A stretch of DNA of 64,000 nt from Undaria pinnatifida (taxonomy: Eukaryota; Sar; Phaeophyceae; Laminariales; Alariaceae). This document shows positions 31,811 through 44,722 of the stretch, in pieces (position 1 is the first letter of the stretch; every line of letters begins with the position of its first letter). A model generated the notes under the pieces. It made no database searches and was not told the DNA's origin. It worked only from the letters and a program-made list of their open reading frames with translations. The translations under genes and the position numbers were made by a program. The stretch spans positions 4,834,867 through 4,898,866 of the forward strand of contig JABAKD010000017.1 in assembly GCA_012845835.1 (NCBI GenBank), written 5' to 3'.

Positions 31811-34219
31811 ACTATGCTTGAGTAACTCTACATGCTGACCTCGAAAGAGAAAGAACGGTATATGCTGACCTCGAACGATCACGAAATTCCGGCGCCGAAG
31901 ATGATCCCAATGGTCTGCCGAAGAAACACAATACTAAGAAATATCACAAATTGTATCACGACAAAAGTAGGCACGATAGGTCTTGAGTCAACTCTAGCCG
32001 GTGACTAACCATTTGGCAAACCTTGATGCCTTACGGAGACTCGGGTCGTCAACGGTGATACTCATGTGGGACCAGTCCACTATCTACATCGACCATATCG
32101 ATGGAATTTTTTATGACCCATTCACAGCCACCCTCTATTTTCGCGATGGTTTATGTTTTACTCACGCCAGGATTACTCTGAAGCTGAGAATCGGCCCTTT
32201 GGTTGGAAAGCGAAGATATGCCTAGGCCTAAGGCAAGTTGCCGTTGCTGAACAACAACTCATACCTGACCCACACTCATGTGTAGGAGGACACATGTGCA
32301 TAAGGATTTCACTGCCGGAGCAGATACAAGCGTGACGACGCCGCTGCGCCTTCGGGGTATAACGAAAACATAGGGAATAGTACTCTCCATCGGTATATTG
32401 CCCAAACACCTAGTTTTTAGCGGCATGTATGAGTCATGCATGCAGCCCCAGCCAAGCAGCGATGGACCTGTCAAGGACTTCAAACCGGCCGGCATGCAAA
32501 CAATCTGACAGCTAAGTGCTACAAGTGGCATGCCCAGAAACATGCACACCCTTCCAATTTTCCTGCCGACCGCACGTTTCTACTATATTGGACGCGTGCT
32601 ACAGCACGCGAAGCACCCCCTGATTGTGAGGCTCATCGTTTTCCATACGTTCACATTCACACAGACGCAACACATCATATATTGTGAAGGGCTGAATCTA
32701 CGATACCACCTCTCCCTAGAACAAGATATATACCAAACAGAGTTTTTCGTTTGTCAAGAACGTTTCATGGCCGCACGACACGAGGAAGGCTGATGACGAA
32801 AACAAGAGCCTCGTGTGTTTTCTTGTTCGCATAAACCTTTGAACGACGACGTCGGGGTCGCAAGGATCACCGAACGCTGCGCGATTTTGTGCAAGAAATG
32901 TTGGGGGGGGCTTCCGTAGAACGACTCGAAGGTATTGACCGAAGGAAAATCACATCGTCGGAGTAGCTGCTGCAAAGCGCAACCTAAGGGGCAATCCCAT
33001 GGCCGAGGTACATGCTGCGAAACGTACATAGTTTTCAAATACCTATATCTGAGTAGCTCGTCAACGGAGGTACCCGTCAATCACATTGTACTGGATGCTA
33101 AGGAGTGCCACCCCTGCCCAATTGGGCGTCAAGGATGTGTCCACTAACACGTGACCCCACCTAGCTGCGGCCCCCTTGCAGCTGCGTCGATGGACCACGC
33201 GAATTGCGAAGGACAGAGAGTGCTCGTGGCATCGTGTGGGTAGACCTGTGATATTCACCACACGACAACGAACACCATCAGTGAGAGACCTGTGGCACAT
33301 TCCAGCAGCGACCAGAGCTTTGAAGACCCTGACCGTGCTTGGAGTCATTGCTCTACAGCGCGCGTCGGTTAATTGCCGCACGTAGCACACATTGTAATAC
33401 GCCACGCCTAAGCGTAACGTACTTCCGCGACGTTCAACGAAATCCAGTGCATCAACACGCACACTCACGGCGGCATCTTGGTGGTGACCGATGGTACCAC
33501 TTCGACGTTTGTAGCACATCTAGCCGCAGAAAATTCCATACACGACCCACAGGCGGGTAGTAACGGCCCCGCCGCAACCACAGCCGTTTCCATGTGCCCG
33601 ATGCGTGAGGGTGGTTTCCCAATATTCCATGACACGTCGTTCCGGTCGACCGAATTAAGAAGATTCCACTGCCCTGCGAGAATTGCTCGAAATGAGCAAC
33701 CGCCGATGATATGAAGATAACAATATTTCACGTTGCTGTGTTTGCCGTTTCAATGTTGGAGAAAAAATCGGTCCTACCTTCCACGGAAACAATCTGTCCC
33801 CGGTGTTCTATAGAACTTTCGTTCGGCTAACACGCAGACAAGCTCGTCGCCTCATTGACTTATATGTGATCCGAGAGGGGTCGTGGGGTAGATATTTTGA
33901 ACGAACACCAAAAGAGTCAGGACAAGACATAAGTGACGTTTCCAGAACAATGCAAATGCTACTCATACGGTAAAGAAAAATATGTTTGCATATTTACGCA
34001 TGGCGGCTCTAGTGCCTTGTGAGTCCGGGGAAAAGACCAACACTCGAAAAAATATTTCCCGTTTCGAAAAGGCCCGTATTGTATTGCCCTTGAGTGGGGC
34101 AACGGGGACTTGTTTATCATCGCGGCGGGCCCACGTTACCGCACATGTTATGTTGGCCTTTCTACCCCCATGCAAATAACACGTGCTGGTTAACAATTAC
34201 CTGCCAAGCAGCCGTACTC
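31811..34219. other. No gene supported
   Basis: There are overlapping frames of 60-150 codons on both strands, the longest 33061-33519 on minus. A plus frame at 33478-33714 reads smoothly but has no motif. A 25-base direct repeat (ATGCTGACCTCGAA) occurs near 31832 and 31861. Confidence 0.4.
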
Positions 34220-34472
34220 GAGTGTATGGGCCAAATGGTACGGCGGGACGGCAACGACGTTAGGGGTCCTTGTTTTTGCAGAGTCGCAGAGTCACACGCG
34301 CGCGAGTAACCCCGCTGTTTTTCATTTTGCGGTTTTACCTCTTGTTGCACTGTGCTGAGGAAATCTCGTAAAGTGTTTTCATCGGTAAGAGTTACATATT
34401 CACTCGTGCGAGTAGCTCAATTCCAATTGAACAAGAAGGGACACCCTCCAAACCGTACCCTTGGTCGACCAA

Positions 34473-34733
34473 GGCTACGGTAGGGGGGGTACCCCCATTT
34501 TCACTCGTGTGTTTGAGCCACTCGCACGAGTAGCTCTGTACCCTACGGATGAAGATGGTTTAGGAACTTGGTTTGCCGCAGCTTAGATCACCTTTGCATT
34601 GCGGATTGATTTCGTCAATGTAAAACATAAAGAAAACGTAAGATTGCATAGGAACAAAGGGGTTAGTTACTCGCGCGAGTGACCCCTAGCCACTGAAATA
34701 AAAGGCCTAAAAGGGGACCCCCCTACCGTAGCC
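34473..34733. mobile_element. MITE-like element, CTACGGTAGGGGGG family (best copy)
   Basis: GGCTACGGTAGGGGGG at 34473 is inverted at 34718-34733 (CCCCCCTACCGTAGCC). Inside are CACTCGTGTG..GCCACTCGCACGAGT on the left and the perfect palindrome ACTCGCGCGAGT at 34669-34680. It is 261 bases long and non-coding. A further fragment lies just left, at about 34230-34420. Confidence 0.75.
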
Positions 34734-36195
34734 GGGGTCGGTCGTGGAAGTATTTACGCTGCGTTGTGCAACAATTTGAGCTCAGTGTTAGCTGGGGAAT
34801 CGATGGCACGTAGCCGTGCACACTTGCCGGCAGCACGCCACGCACACGATGCCTCTCCGTCTTTGTGATATCGCGCACGTTAGTCCGTGAATAGGACCGG
34901 AACCAAACAGGTCACGACACGGCGTCTTCGCGTTCTTACAATGCGAGTCTGTAGTTTTTTGGGATTTTCGACTCCCCACGGCGAGGTATACCACCACCCA
35001 CCCACAGAAGTATGATTAAAGCGTCACACAGCGTGGTTGTTTTCTCCGTTTGACGACCCATTAACCCGATGAGGCGGGCTGCTGTCAAGGTGGATTATGT
35101 CGATTATTAGCAGACGGTCATAAACGTACTGGATCTGACCGAGCACGTAATTTCTTCCCTTCGACGCCACAGTATCCAATAATTTCCCAACATACCCTGC
35201 AGCTGCCCGAAATACCTCCGGGCTACCCGGTGGTGGATACACCGAATCACGTCCACACATGAACGAGTTTACAGGGTACCTATCATCTTCCATAATACAA
35301 TCCTCTATGCAGCCGGCGCAACGGTCAATTTTCATGTTCTGTCGCAAAAACGTTTTTTCCCAACACTTTGTCGCCTTACTCTTGGTGGTGGATACCACCC
35401 ACTACATCCCGCCCGCGAACTGGTTTGACGGGCACACATCGTGAAGCACCGCGATTTCCCCATGTATGCACCCCTGGTACCCTATGCAGCTGACACGCCT
35501 TCCAAGGTAGCTAGACCCTGAACGCGTCTACCGGGCCTCCTCCAAGCACTCGTCACCAGACCACCTTCTCGAAATCGGTTCCCGGTGAGCTTTTCAGTTG
35601 CCTCGCCTACATCTCGTTCGGGCTTGATTTCCCCACACAAAAATTGAGTGTCGTTTTAGGTGTTTGCTACCGTATATTCGGGGGCCAAAGTGCAACTAAG
35701 CTCTGTCAGCAAACATCACCCATCTTCATTCGCAAATTTTCGGACTTTAAGATATATCTGCATGGTTGCGTACCAATGTTCGATGGTGACATGTATGTGT
35801 ATATTTCCTCCGAATATGACAGACAGTACGGTGCGGTTGGGACGTCTCGTTGAATTTGCCTAAGGTAAAGAAGAGGGGTGAAACGCGCGACCCCCCCCGA
35901 GTGCTAGCAATAAGTGGAAATTGCGGACGACAAAAATGTTTTTGGTCGTCGTTTTGAGTTTGCTACGTTTCTGGACAATGAAGGCATGTCCGCTGGCATC
36001 AGATATCTGCGTCACGAGCGGTGTTATGTGCCGGCTTGCTATTTTTGTCCTCTAGCATCATCCCATGGATATTTTCAACAGCTGGGTTTAGCTAGGTGAT
36101 CGGGCCCTTCGACTGGAGGTCTTCATGCAAGCAGTGACTACGAAGCAAATGACCCAAGTCAATACGTGTGATGCATGGCATTCCAATGTGTCACC
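34734..36195. other. No gene recognised
   Basis: The longest frame is 124 codons on minus (35024-35398), without a motif. The C-rich dispersed element is absent here. Confidence 0.5.
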
Positions 36196-36474
36196 CGGAA
36201 CCCACCAGGCATTTAATTGCACGTACGTGCAATGTTTTTAGATTTCCACGTAAACTCAGTACAGCCCCTGCCGACCTCGAGAGCAGACCGAGAGCCCCCA
36301 TAGGGTTGGTTTGGGGTTAGGGTCGGGTCTGAGGTCGGGTTAGTCTGGGCAGCGTAACCGTTGTTTTGTGCGGGCCTGGACATAGGGAGCCGCCATACAT
36401 AAATCGCTGTTGAATTTACGTGTAAATCTGAAAACCTTGCACGTACGTGCAATTTCACGGGATTCCCCCGGAAC
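36196..36474. mobile_element. MITE-like element with 16-bp palindromes in both arms
   Basis: The perfect palindrome TTGCACGTACGTGCAA occurs at 36217-36232 and 36437-36452. The adjoining inner sequence (GTTTTTAGATTTCCACGTAA versus, inverted, GGTTTTCAGATTTACACGTAA) matches as inverted repeats over about 45 bases. The centre has GGGTT/GGGTC-rich DNA. No coding frame and no clear flank duplication. Confidence 0.75.
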
Positions 36475-37406
36475 CACGACAATCGTAACTTTAGCGTGCA
36501 GCGTCACGAGGCGGAGCGTTACGCACAGTGTTCCACTAGTAATTCACTGCAAAACAAGTTGGAATGTCGCGCTCTACTTCTTCAAATTACCTTCACAACT
36601 CACCCAAGGATGTCGTCTTCTCACGCGCAGTGTCTGGACGCTCTCATCCTGCTAAAATAATTTACATCCCCTTAGTCACATTCATTGCCGACCGAAGCTA
36701 CGGTACGGCGGGTCCGTGTTGGGGCCTAGTGTTGCAGTAGATCGGAGTCACGTTCGCGAGTGACCCTGCTCTTCCGTTACGGTCTTAAGCTTCCGTTCTG
36801 GCTACTTTGGAGACTTTAATCCGGAATGGAGTGGTTAGCTAGGCCCTGCTATTCAAACAAATCATTAGTGTTTTGTTTCCCGGGAGCTACACACTAGAGT
36901 CACTCGGGCGAGTGACCCAAACCCCGATGGTAGTGGAAATGGGGGGAATATCACAACACAATGATCCCGCCCCATGTCGGCACCGGCTAACCACCATTGC
37001 GGACCACATGTCTTGCCCGTGTGCCTACCAATTTCAGAAACAACGGTGCTATCAATCCTAGCGTAACGCGCATAACCCGCCATGCAGGAAGTACGAGGTC
37101 TATCTGTACAGCTTCAAAATTGGATCGAACGGGGTTGCGGTTGCGCATATGAGCTCCGTACTCTTTCGTGCATAATGGTTGGACGGTTCTAATGTCCGCG
37201 CCGTGCAATTATTGAACGTCAGATATTTTTTTTGTCGACAAATATATGTGTGTGTTGATTGGGTCTGTCGAAGCCTGACAGCTTGGCTGCTGTAACCGTT
37301 GTCTGACTATGTTTTTCTCTGCGCCTGCTGCCCCTCTTACAGGCGTTCAGTAGACCACGCCCAACGCAGATATCTGCCTTTGCATTAGGAGGAAGCAACA
37401 AATAAT
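36475..37406. other. Fragment of the CTACGGTA repeat; otherwise no gene
   Basis: GAAGCTACGGTACGGCGGGTCC at about 36694 and GTCACTCGGGCGAGTGACCC at about 36899 belong to the MITE-like family. No coding evidence up to the signal-peptide exon. Confidence 0.5.
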
Positions 37407-37485
37407 ATGCCTCGAGCTGTGGACGTCGTCGTCACTATGACCATCTTGAGCACCGCGTGCGGCCTCCCCTTCCCTTCCGCTGCGG
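37407..37485 (+). CDS. Possible first exon of gene 2: signal peptide
   Basis: ATG at 37407 opens a 26-codon frame (MPRAVDVVVTMTILSTACGL...FPSAA) followed by one base and the donor GTGAGT at 37486. The short hydrophobic stretch and the small residues at the end suit a secretory signal peptide with cleavage near Ser-Ala-Ala. The exon ends in phase 1, the phase required by the cysteine-module exons: joined to 46165 it gives GCG (Ala) and an open frame. The upstream sequence has no clear promoter motif. The weak point is the 7.2-8.7 kb intron this needs, which contains dispersed elements. It may instead be a lone chance frame or the start of another gene. Confidence 0.45.
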
Positions 37486-37917
37486 GTGAGTCGAATCGGT
37501 TAGCACGGTAATCTCGATCGTACTGTTTGCAGTTGTTTTTTTATGAACAATCTGGCACCAACGGGGGTACAAACGCACCATAACAGTTGCACACCGCACA
37601 CTTGGTTTCTCGTCGACGAACAGGTAGTCTCAACCAAGTGAAAGCCGAGACAAATAATGGTACGAGGTATCCAGTATATTTCGTACTTTGACCCATGATA
37701 CCGGCTCTCAGCTCTGTCTTTCGCTCTTAAGTAGTGGCCCGTGGTGTAGTTGATTTACCTGGTCTTGTTGTCGTACTTGGCTCGGCGATAACATCCCGCG
37801 GGCGTGTAATTTCATCAAAAACTGTTGAGATCTGTTTTGACTACATTGTTATCGTATACCAGGTAAAATATACCTCGAAGTATGATATTAGTCTATAGCC
37901 TAATATAGTATACAGTG

Positions 37918-38138
37918 TACATTAAAATAAACTCCAGCTAGCTGTGAGATCGAATATTTTGTCGAAATTCATCTTTGCAAGCTGTGTGTGATACTCCGAT
38001 CTCGTGTATTACAGGTTGTGTGTCCTCATTAGGGGTATAGGTCGGCGACTCCCCTTGCAACTACTGTGTAGCTATTAGGGTCAACGGGGTGATGTTAGTC
38101 CGTCTGTGCGCGGAGACTATAAAACCCGTTTACCTGGT
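37918..38138 (-). mobile_element. C-rich dispersed element, 3' part, inverted
   Basis: Reading minus, it ends with CGATCTCACAGCTAGCTGGA..., preceded by the TAGCTACACAGTAGTTGCA and GACTATAAAACCCG (plus) blocks. It abuts the 3' end of a longer copy at 38143. Confidence 0.75.
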
Positions 38139-38142
38139 ATTA

Positions 38143-40300
38143 TTTTCAAAATTAAAATACCCTCCAGCTGTGAGATCGAATATTTTGTCGAAACTCATCT
38201 TTGCAAGCTGTGTGTGATATTCCGACCGCGCGTATTACATGTTGTGTGTCCTCATTAAGGATATAGGTCGGCGACTCCCCTTGCAACTACAGTGTAGCTA
38301 TCAGGGTCAACAGGGTGATGTAAGGCAGTCTGTGCGCGGAAACTATAAAACCCGTATCCTGAGGGGGACAAAATCTGACAGCTGCGGAAGGAAATGCATC
38401 AGTTCATCAAGTGAATCCTGTAAGTCGAATATCCGGTGAGGGGAGGGCGGAAGTTTCAAGGACATGGGGGCCTGATTTTGATCACAAGGGGGGCGGGAGG
38501 GGGGAGGGGGGGGAGGGGACGGGTGGGGCAAGTCAAATTGTGCGTGGAAACTATAAATACTTTCTTGTGGGGAAGGGGGAGGGAATGTGGCGGGGAGCGC
38601 GGGGGGCTGTGAGGGAAGGCTTTGGGTCGCATATATGTAGAGGTTTGCTACACGCGTGGTGCAAGGTCTAGGCGATGGTGCGGGTGGTGAGGAAGGAGGG
38701 GGCGTTGGGGGCGGGGGTGGGTGGGAATTGCAGCATCGGCATGTGGACGGCTCTAAAACGATAACGAGGCGATATCCAGGGCGTGGAAGTGTTTATTACT
38801 CTGGCGGATTTCGATAATAGGTGAGGCGTTTAATCGAGAAATAGCGAGGAAAAAAACAAAAAGGGGGGGGGGGGGCGGGGGCGGGGGGGGGGGGGGGCGG
38901 TTCAAGAGGTTTAGGTCACATAAAATATTAAAATACACTCCAGCTATGAGATCAAGTATTTGGTCGACACTGATGTTCGCAACATTATGTGTGATCCTCC
39001 GATCACGCCTATTAATCATATATGTAGGGGCTTGCTATACGCGCGGTGCTGGGTCTAGGCGATCGTGCGGGGTGTGGGGAAGGAGGGGGCGTTAGAGGGG
39101 GGGAGGGGGGATGAATGAAAGCTGCGTCATGGATGGCTAGAAAGATGACGACGTGATATCAATTGCCCAGAAGTGTTTATTACTCTGGCCGATTTTGATT
39201 CTAAGTGGGGCGTTTGAACAAACTGGTCGGGGAACAAACGGGGGGGGGGGGGGGTAGGGAGGGCGGAGATGAGTTGGAGCTACGGCATGGATGGCTAGAT
39301 GGATAATGAGATTATATCAGGTGGCTGGTAATGTTTTCTACTCATTAGGATTTTGATTTCAGGTGGGGAGTTTGAACAAGAGGGATCGGGGGGGGCGGGG
39401 GCGGGGGTGCGAGCATTTCAATATGTGCGCGGAAACTATAAACCCTTAAAGGGGGGACGAATATGGCGGCTGCAGCAAAAAGACACCCCTTTATATCACC
39501 CGCCTGGTAATACTTATTTCTCTAGAAGGTTTGATGTTTCATGTAGGTATGCAACCCAGTTCTTAGGTGTAGTAAACAACGTGTTAAAAGCCTCATAATG
39601 TGTTATTGAACATGGATAAGAAAATGGAATGTTTCAATCGATAGGTACAATCATGTGGATACCATAATTTTCTGACATCGCTAATTATACGAGAGATATA
39701 CAAATTGCCAAATACAACACGCGAGGTGATGTGGTCATGCAATGTCGCCGCCATTGAGAACGAAAGGGAGAGATGCGAATCGTTTTTGTTTTGAAAAAAA
39801 CGCTTGGTGTACACGCGCTGAATTACGTTACTTCGTTAGTCATACTTCGATTGGCATAGGTTGGGAGTCGATCGTGCAGACGGTATGTACGAAATGCCTT
39901 ACGTAATAACTTGGTAGTGCGGTTTGCCGCAATTTTAGCATATCTGTCTGTATCTCCTTTTCACAACATCATTGTCTCACATATACGATTTTACGCCCAT
40001 GATTTTTTCCCGTGCCAATGTGGGGCTCTGAGGTACTCTAAGACAGAGATACATCTTACAAATACCCCAAGCGAGGTGGCGTGGGCATGCGATGTCACTA
40101 TTGAACGCGAGGGTGACTTTAATTCGTTAGACATATGCTATTTCGTTCGGTAGAGGTTGTCAGGCGATCGTGCAATCGGCCGGAGGCACGAAATATCCTG
40201 CGTAGTAGGTTGGTCGTGTGGTCTACCGCAGTGTTAACATAACTGTCTGTACTTCGTTTTCGCATTATTATCTGGTGTACGAGTATACGCCCCGTTTTCT
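38143..40300 (-). mobile_element. C-rich dispersed element, near full length, inverted, with duplicated left part
   Basis: The 3' end lies at 38150 (CCAGCTGTGAGATCG on plus), the internal second 3' end at about 38938 (CCAGCTATGAGATCAAG), and G runs at 38470-38520, 38867-38900, 39065-39110 and 39240-39254 correspond to the C blocks of the other copies. The left part (plus 39660-39960) is repeated at about 39990-40290 in diverged form (GATCGTGCAGACGG versus GATCGTGCAATCGG, offset about 296). No long frame is present. Confidence 0.7.
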
Positions 40301-43300
40301 CCCCAATCAATGTCGTCGAAGATGTTGTGGTCCTGTAGATGTCGCGTGTAGTGGTGCTCATGAAAACATGCCCTCTAGCGTGTAGTAGATGATCGCTGAG
40401 TGTTGTTCCTTTTTTTACATCAAGCCAGGTAGTATATGTCAACGCAACCGCTTGCTTGAAAACGACGAAAAAAAATCCGCACACACCTGATACAGAGGAG
40501 ACGCGGCCCGAGGATTGTTTGTATTACATATTATACATGCTGGCATTTTTATAGTTGGTCCTGTGACAACAGACATACGGTGTGGGGTCCATTCACAACT
40601 ATTGGTTTGAAGCGTGTGTGATTTGTGTTTTTCTTTCCTTAATACGTGGAGCTGCGTCGGGGTATACAGAACCATAAACGTTGCAGATGATGGGGCATCC
40701 GTTTTATCGGTGTGCAGCTTCGTATTCTAGTCACAACTCGATTGAAGCACACATTTGTTGTGGTTAAGATCGCCGGCAAAAAACGTACGTGGTACCTTGT
40801 GTCGTAATATGCATATCATATTTTCCCGGATTTTGACGCGAGGACCGATTACGTTCACGGCAGGTGTCTGTTGTAGCAGCAGAAGTTTGCTTCGCGCCGG
40901 CCTTCGAGTACCAGGTCATGAGGTTTGATAATATATCAGAGGTGTACGTATGAGATGATCGTTGTATCAGACTTGTTGGTGTTCCCTTTTCAAGCAAGCC
41001 CGCTACCGTATCTGGAGCCGTTGTCGGTCCATAAGCCCCATTCGTTCTGCGGGGAAGCTCCTACGTGTATTTCAACTACTGCCTCACTTGAAAAAATGTC
41101 ATGGAGGGATGCATCATTGGAATGCTTTCGTGCAGGTACTGTTTATTAAACTCGATCCTTAACTACGAGGTAGAACCAGACGATTTCCATTGATTAATCA
41201 TAGTTAACGCACGGGACAGATGACGTTAACAGCGGACACACAAGACACCATCCGCAAAAAACGGCTCTGCACCGTCCGAGCCGAAACATGCATTCATGTA
41301 GCTATCGCGATCTCGGCGAAAAGTTGCAGAACAACCGGCAACGTATATGCTCCAACTGAAGTACTTGGGCCACGCGCGGTACTTTGGGCGTAGCACCGTT
41401 TTTGGACAATTGTTTATGATTGACAATACTAGTTACACTGTATCTCGTTAGACTGTCGTTTTGTGTTATTCTTTATCCGTCGTTAGCTACATTACTCGCT
41501 CCATATCAATATTCACCAGTAAAGCGCACATTGACTTCCCTGACGTCAGCGATTAGCTTGGGTGAAGACTTATTCAGGTGCAGTGCTTTTTTGCGCGTGA
41601 CGTGGAGCATTAACGTTACATGCGTCGTACAGATGTGATGACGGTGATGCCTAGCTCCGCACCTGTCAAGCGGCGGGACCATATCGGTAACGTCGTCACA
41701 ATCAACGGTCGCCCGTTTTTCGCCCTATTTTTTCGTTTCAAATTTTCAGACGCAGCGGGAAAATTCGGGAGGGTCTTCCGGGGATTGCGTACCAGTTCGA
41801 AGGTAAGACGTCAAAACACCCGACTAGAGGGCGCGGAACAATTTCAGACGTGTTTCCAGTATACCTAATGGGCGTTCAGTGTCCCCTACACGGCTTGGCT
41901 AAGACCTCTGCAGACTTCCACCAGTATATCACAGTAACCTTTGCGGAACAACGTGTGATCTCCATGCCATAGAGCCTTGACGCACGCATTGCTACTACTC
42001 TTCAAATATCCCCTTCATGATGGCATTAGCTTCGAATCCCGGAGGTGTCGCAACCTGAGAAAAGGGGTCAAAACGTACAAACAGCACGCGTTTTAGCTAC
42101 TGAATACGTAATTCGGCAAATTTCACTGACCGCCGCTAAAGGAGAATAAAAAAATTGTCTACATATATGTCCCCTACTGTACTGTCGCTGGTCGTGGAAT
42201 ACCCCTCAAGGTCAAATCATTTTGCAACTGATACGGGCATGCATGATTGGAGTGGCATCCTCCAAAGAGTGTGCGGGAAAGTTGTGATAATGTCCCATAT
42301 CGTACGTACACGGAAGCCCACTACAAACTGCATCAAGTTGAGTTTTTTTTTTGGTCATGTACCGATTGTGTAGACGAGACGTAGGACACATTCTTAACGG
42401 TAGGATCAGCCCAAACTATACTACGGTATTATATTCGACCATGGGATTTTACCATACTGACGTCATCAATACGCATCTTTAAAGGGCTTGACGCGCATCA
42501 TGCATTGGGCAAATTTCGGTCAGTGGTCAGGACGAACAAAATGTTGACGCAGTGGGGATCTACATACAGTGCCTCTAGAATGTAGTAGAAGGTTGCCGAT
42601 AAAGTGCCGATGGAACAGATTGGCAAGACGATTGGAATCCGCTACACCTCAGTAGGTACTGTCCAATACACCCGCATACTCTCCAATGCACCCGGTGTGT
42701 GTGGAAAACAGCTGACCAGTTTTGTTGGCAGGAACAAACCAGCTACAAAAGAAGACCGTCACTCGCCGTAGAACAACGACGCATGATTGAATCGATGTGT
42801 ACACAAGTGCGATCGTGAGTAGTCGCCCGTGCTCGTAGGGGGAACACAATGGCGGGGTTGAAGGTAAATGCTCGGGAGATGAAAACTTTTCCCGACAGAT
42901 AGGCTTCCTCGACGGGGAGGGAATTCGCACCGTTGCAACTTGATTTGTCCCACTAACTGTCACCTTGGATATATCAAAGGGCCGCCTTTGCCTTTTGCTG
43001 CGTTTTCTACATCTCAAACGCCGTTGTGTGGTTAGTGAAGTGCAGAACTCCATTTTTTTTTGAAACGATACGTTGCCTAAAAATGTCTCGGAACCCCCCC
43101 CAGACACATGCAACTGCCTCCCCAGTGGCTGAACAAACAGCCCACGCAAGACGTGTGTCAGGATAGGCACGCGCTATGACAGTGGCAGCACCTTATTCTG
43201 GCTTTTGTTTTGGAAATGATGGGACTTCTTAAGCCAAACTCGTCGGAACTTGATATTTTTTTTTGCTATATGAACGGGTTTATATACCTAGGACATGGGC

Positions 43301-43887
43301 TTGTCCATCGGTTTGCACTTTCAGTTCGTGACCAAGGCCGTCGTAGGGTAAGGCATTATAGAGCTCCTCAATAGGTTACGAGCCTCAGCAAATCAATGAT
43401 GCATACCTACCCTAGCATGGGCCGATAGGAGTCGACAGGGGGATATCTCTGTTGGATTAACATATTCCTGAAAGACGGGCGTCCTCAACCGAGGAATAAT
43501 CTAACATTGTTTCATTCTACTGCTTGCTTCTGGTTGGTGCCTGTGCGCGAAGACCCTCTCGTCGTTAGTCGGTTGACGAACTCGAATTTTCTTCGACTTG
43601 ATTTTTGGATGAGGTATATACGGCTGCGCAAGAGAGAAACCCCTGGAAAAACGAGGTATTTTACCCGTAACGCAAAATACCACATACTTTCTAAACACAT
43701 GCAACGCCTTAATTGCTTATGTTCCTTTCGTACAATAGTTTTAATCGTGTTCTGTCATAACACTCCTGTATTATAGCTTCCGGGATACCTGGTACGTATT
43801 AATATTGTATGCATAGCACGTGATGCCACGAATCCTTTCGTGGTATGTTTGGATTGCAAGAAAAAGACGACTAGAACACTGCACCTC
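40301..43887. other. No gene recognised (would be intron of gene 2)
   Basis: There are scattered frames of 60-90 codons and one of 173 codons on minus (42649-43170) with no motif. I searched for further cysteine-module exons (paired Cys codons before a GT donor) and found none. Confidence 0.45.
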
Positions 43888-43993
43888 GTGTCGCCGAATG
43901 GACATTGGTGCCACCTGCTGCGGTATTGCGGTGCACGCACTACTGTGAATGCTTGCTTTTTCTTCCTTTGGGACGTTTTCCTCTTTGGATCAA

Positions 43994-44265
43994 GGCTACG
44001 GTAGGGGGTTACCCCGAATTTTTTCCTCAGGGTCTGAGCCAGTCGCACGAGTGGCTCTGTGCCTCACTTACCAGCCCATGTTTTAGGCTATTTTTTTTTT
44101 GCGCCGCGTAGCGAACAATCCCATTAACGGTGCATTTTAAAAACTTGAAGGAGCGAGAAAGTCTATGGCCACATCGAACAGAGAGGTCACTCGCGGGACT
44201 GACCCCAGGCCACTACAATAAAAGGCCCCAAGAAACAACCTGATAACCGCAATGGGACCGTAGCA
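43994..44265. mobile_element. MITE-like element, CTACGGTAGGGG family, in copy 1
   Basis: GGCTACGGTAGGGGGTTACCCC on the left and a degenerate GGGACCGTAGC on the right. CAGTCGCACGAGTGGC and GTCACTCGCGGGACTGACC lie inside. The right arm has decayed. An identical copy lies at 48254-48525. Confidence 0.55.
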
Positions 44266-44722
44266 TTGCTCTTTGCATGTTAGGTTTTGGCCGTTGGAGA
44301 TGCGTGCTACGATAGAGGCATACAATTTTTTGGCCTTTCGTTTGTGGACGACCGCGATCCGTAACCCCGAGTCGTCGGAAATACATATATATATATATAT
44401 TTTAATAGTCCTCGAGTTGTGTACCGAAGCCATGGGATTTTTCATCCGGTAGCAGTTATATTTTTTCTCTAAATCAGTCTTTCGGAGAGGTCTTAAGCTC
44501 CCAAATCAAGAAACCTCACAAAAAACGTGGTGAACCTCTATCGTGGCATGGATCTGGAAATTTTTCACGGAAACAGCCCAAAGCCGTGAAAACATGACTC
44601 CACCACATTCCTGCTGCCGGCCGGACATGTTTTTTCTTATTGCATAGATGCTGCCCGGCGGGCTGAAACGGACCCCCCCCTCTCTGCCGTCCGTGGTGAA
44701 TCACTCTCTGTTCCGGCTGCAG

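Noticed and set aside
36296-36352. GGGTT/GTTAGGG-rich stretch resembling interstitial telomere repeats
   Set aside because: Units are irregular and lie in the centre of a MITE-like element; too short and degenerate.
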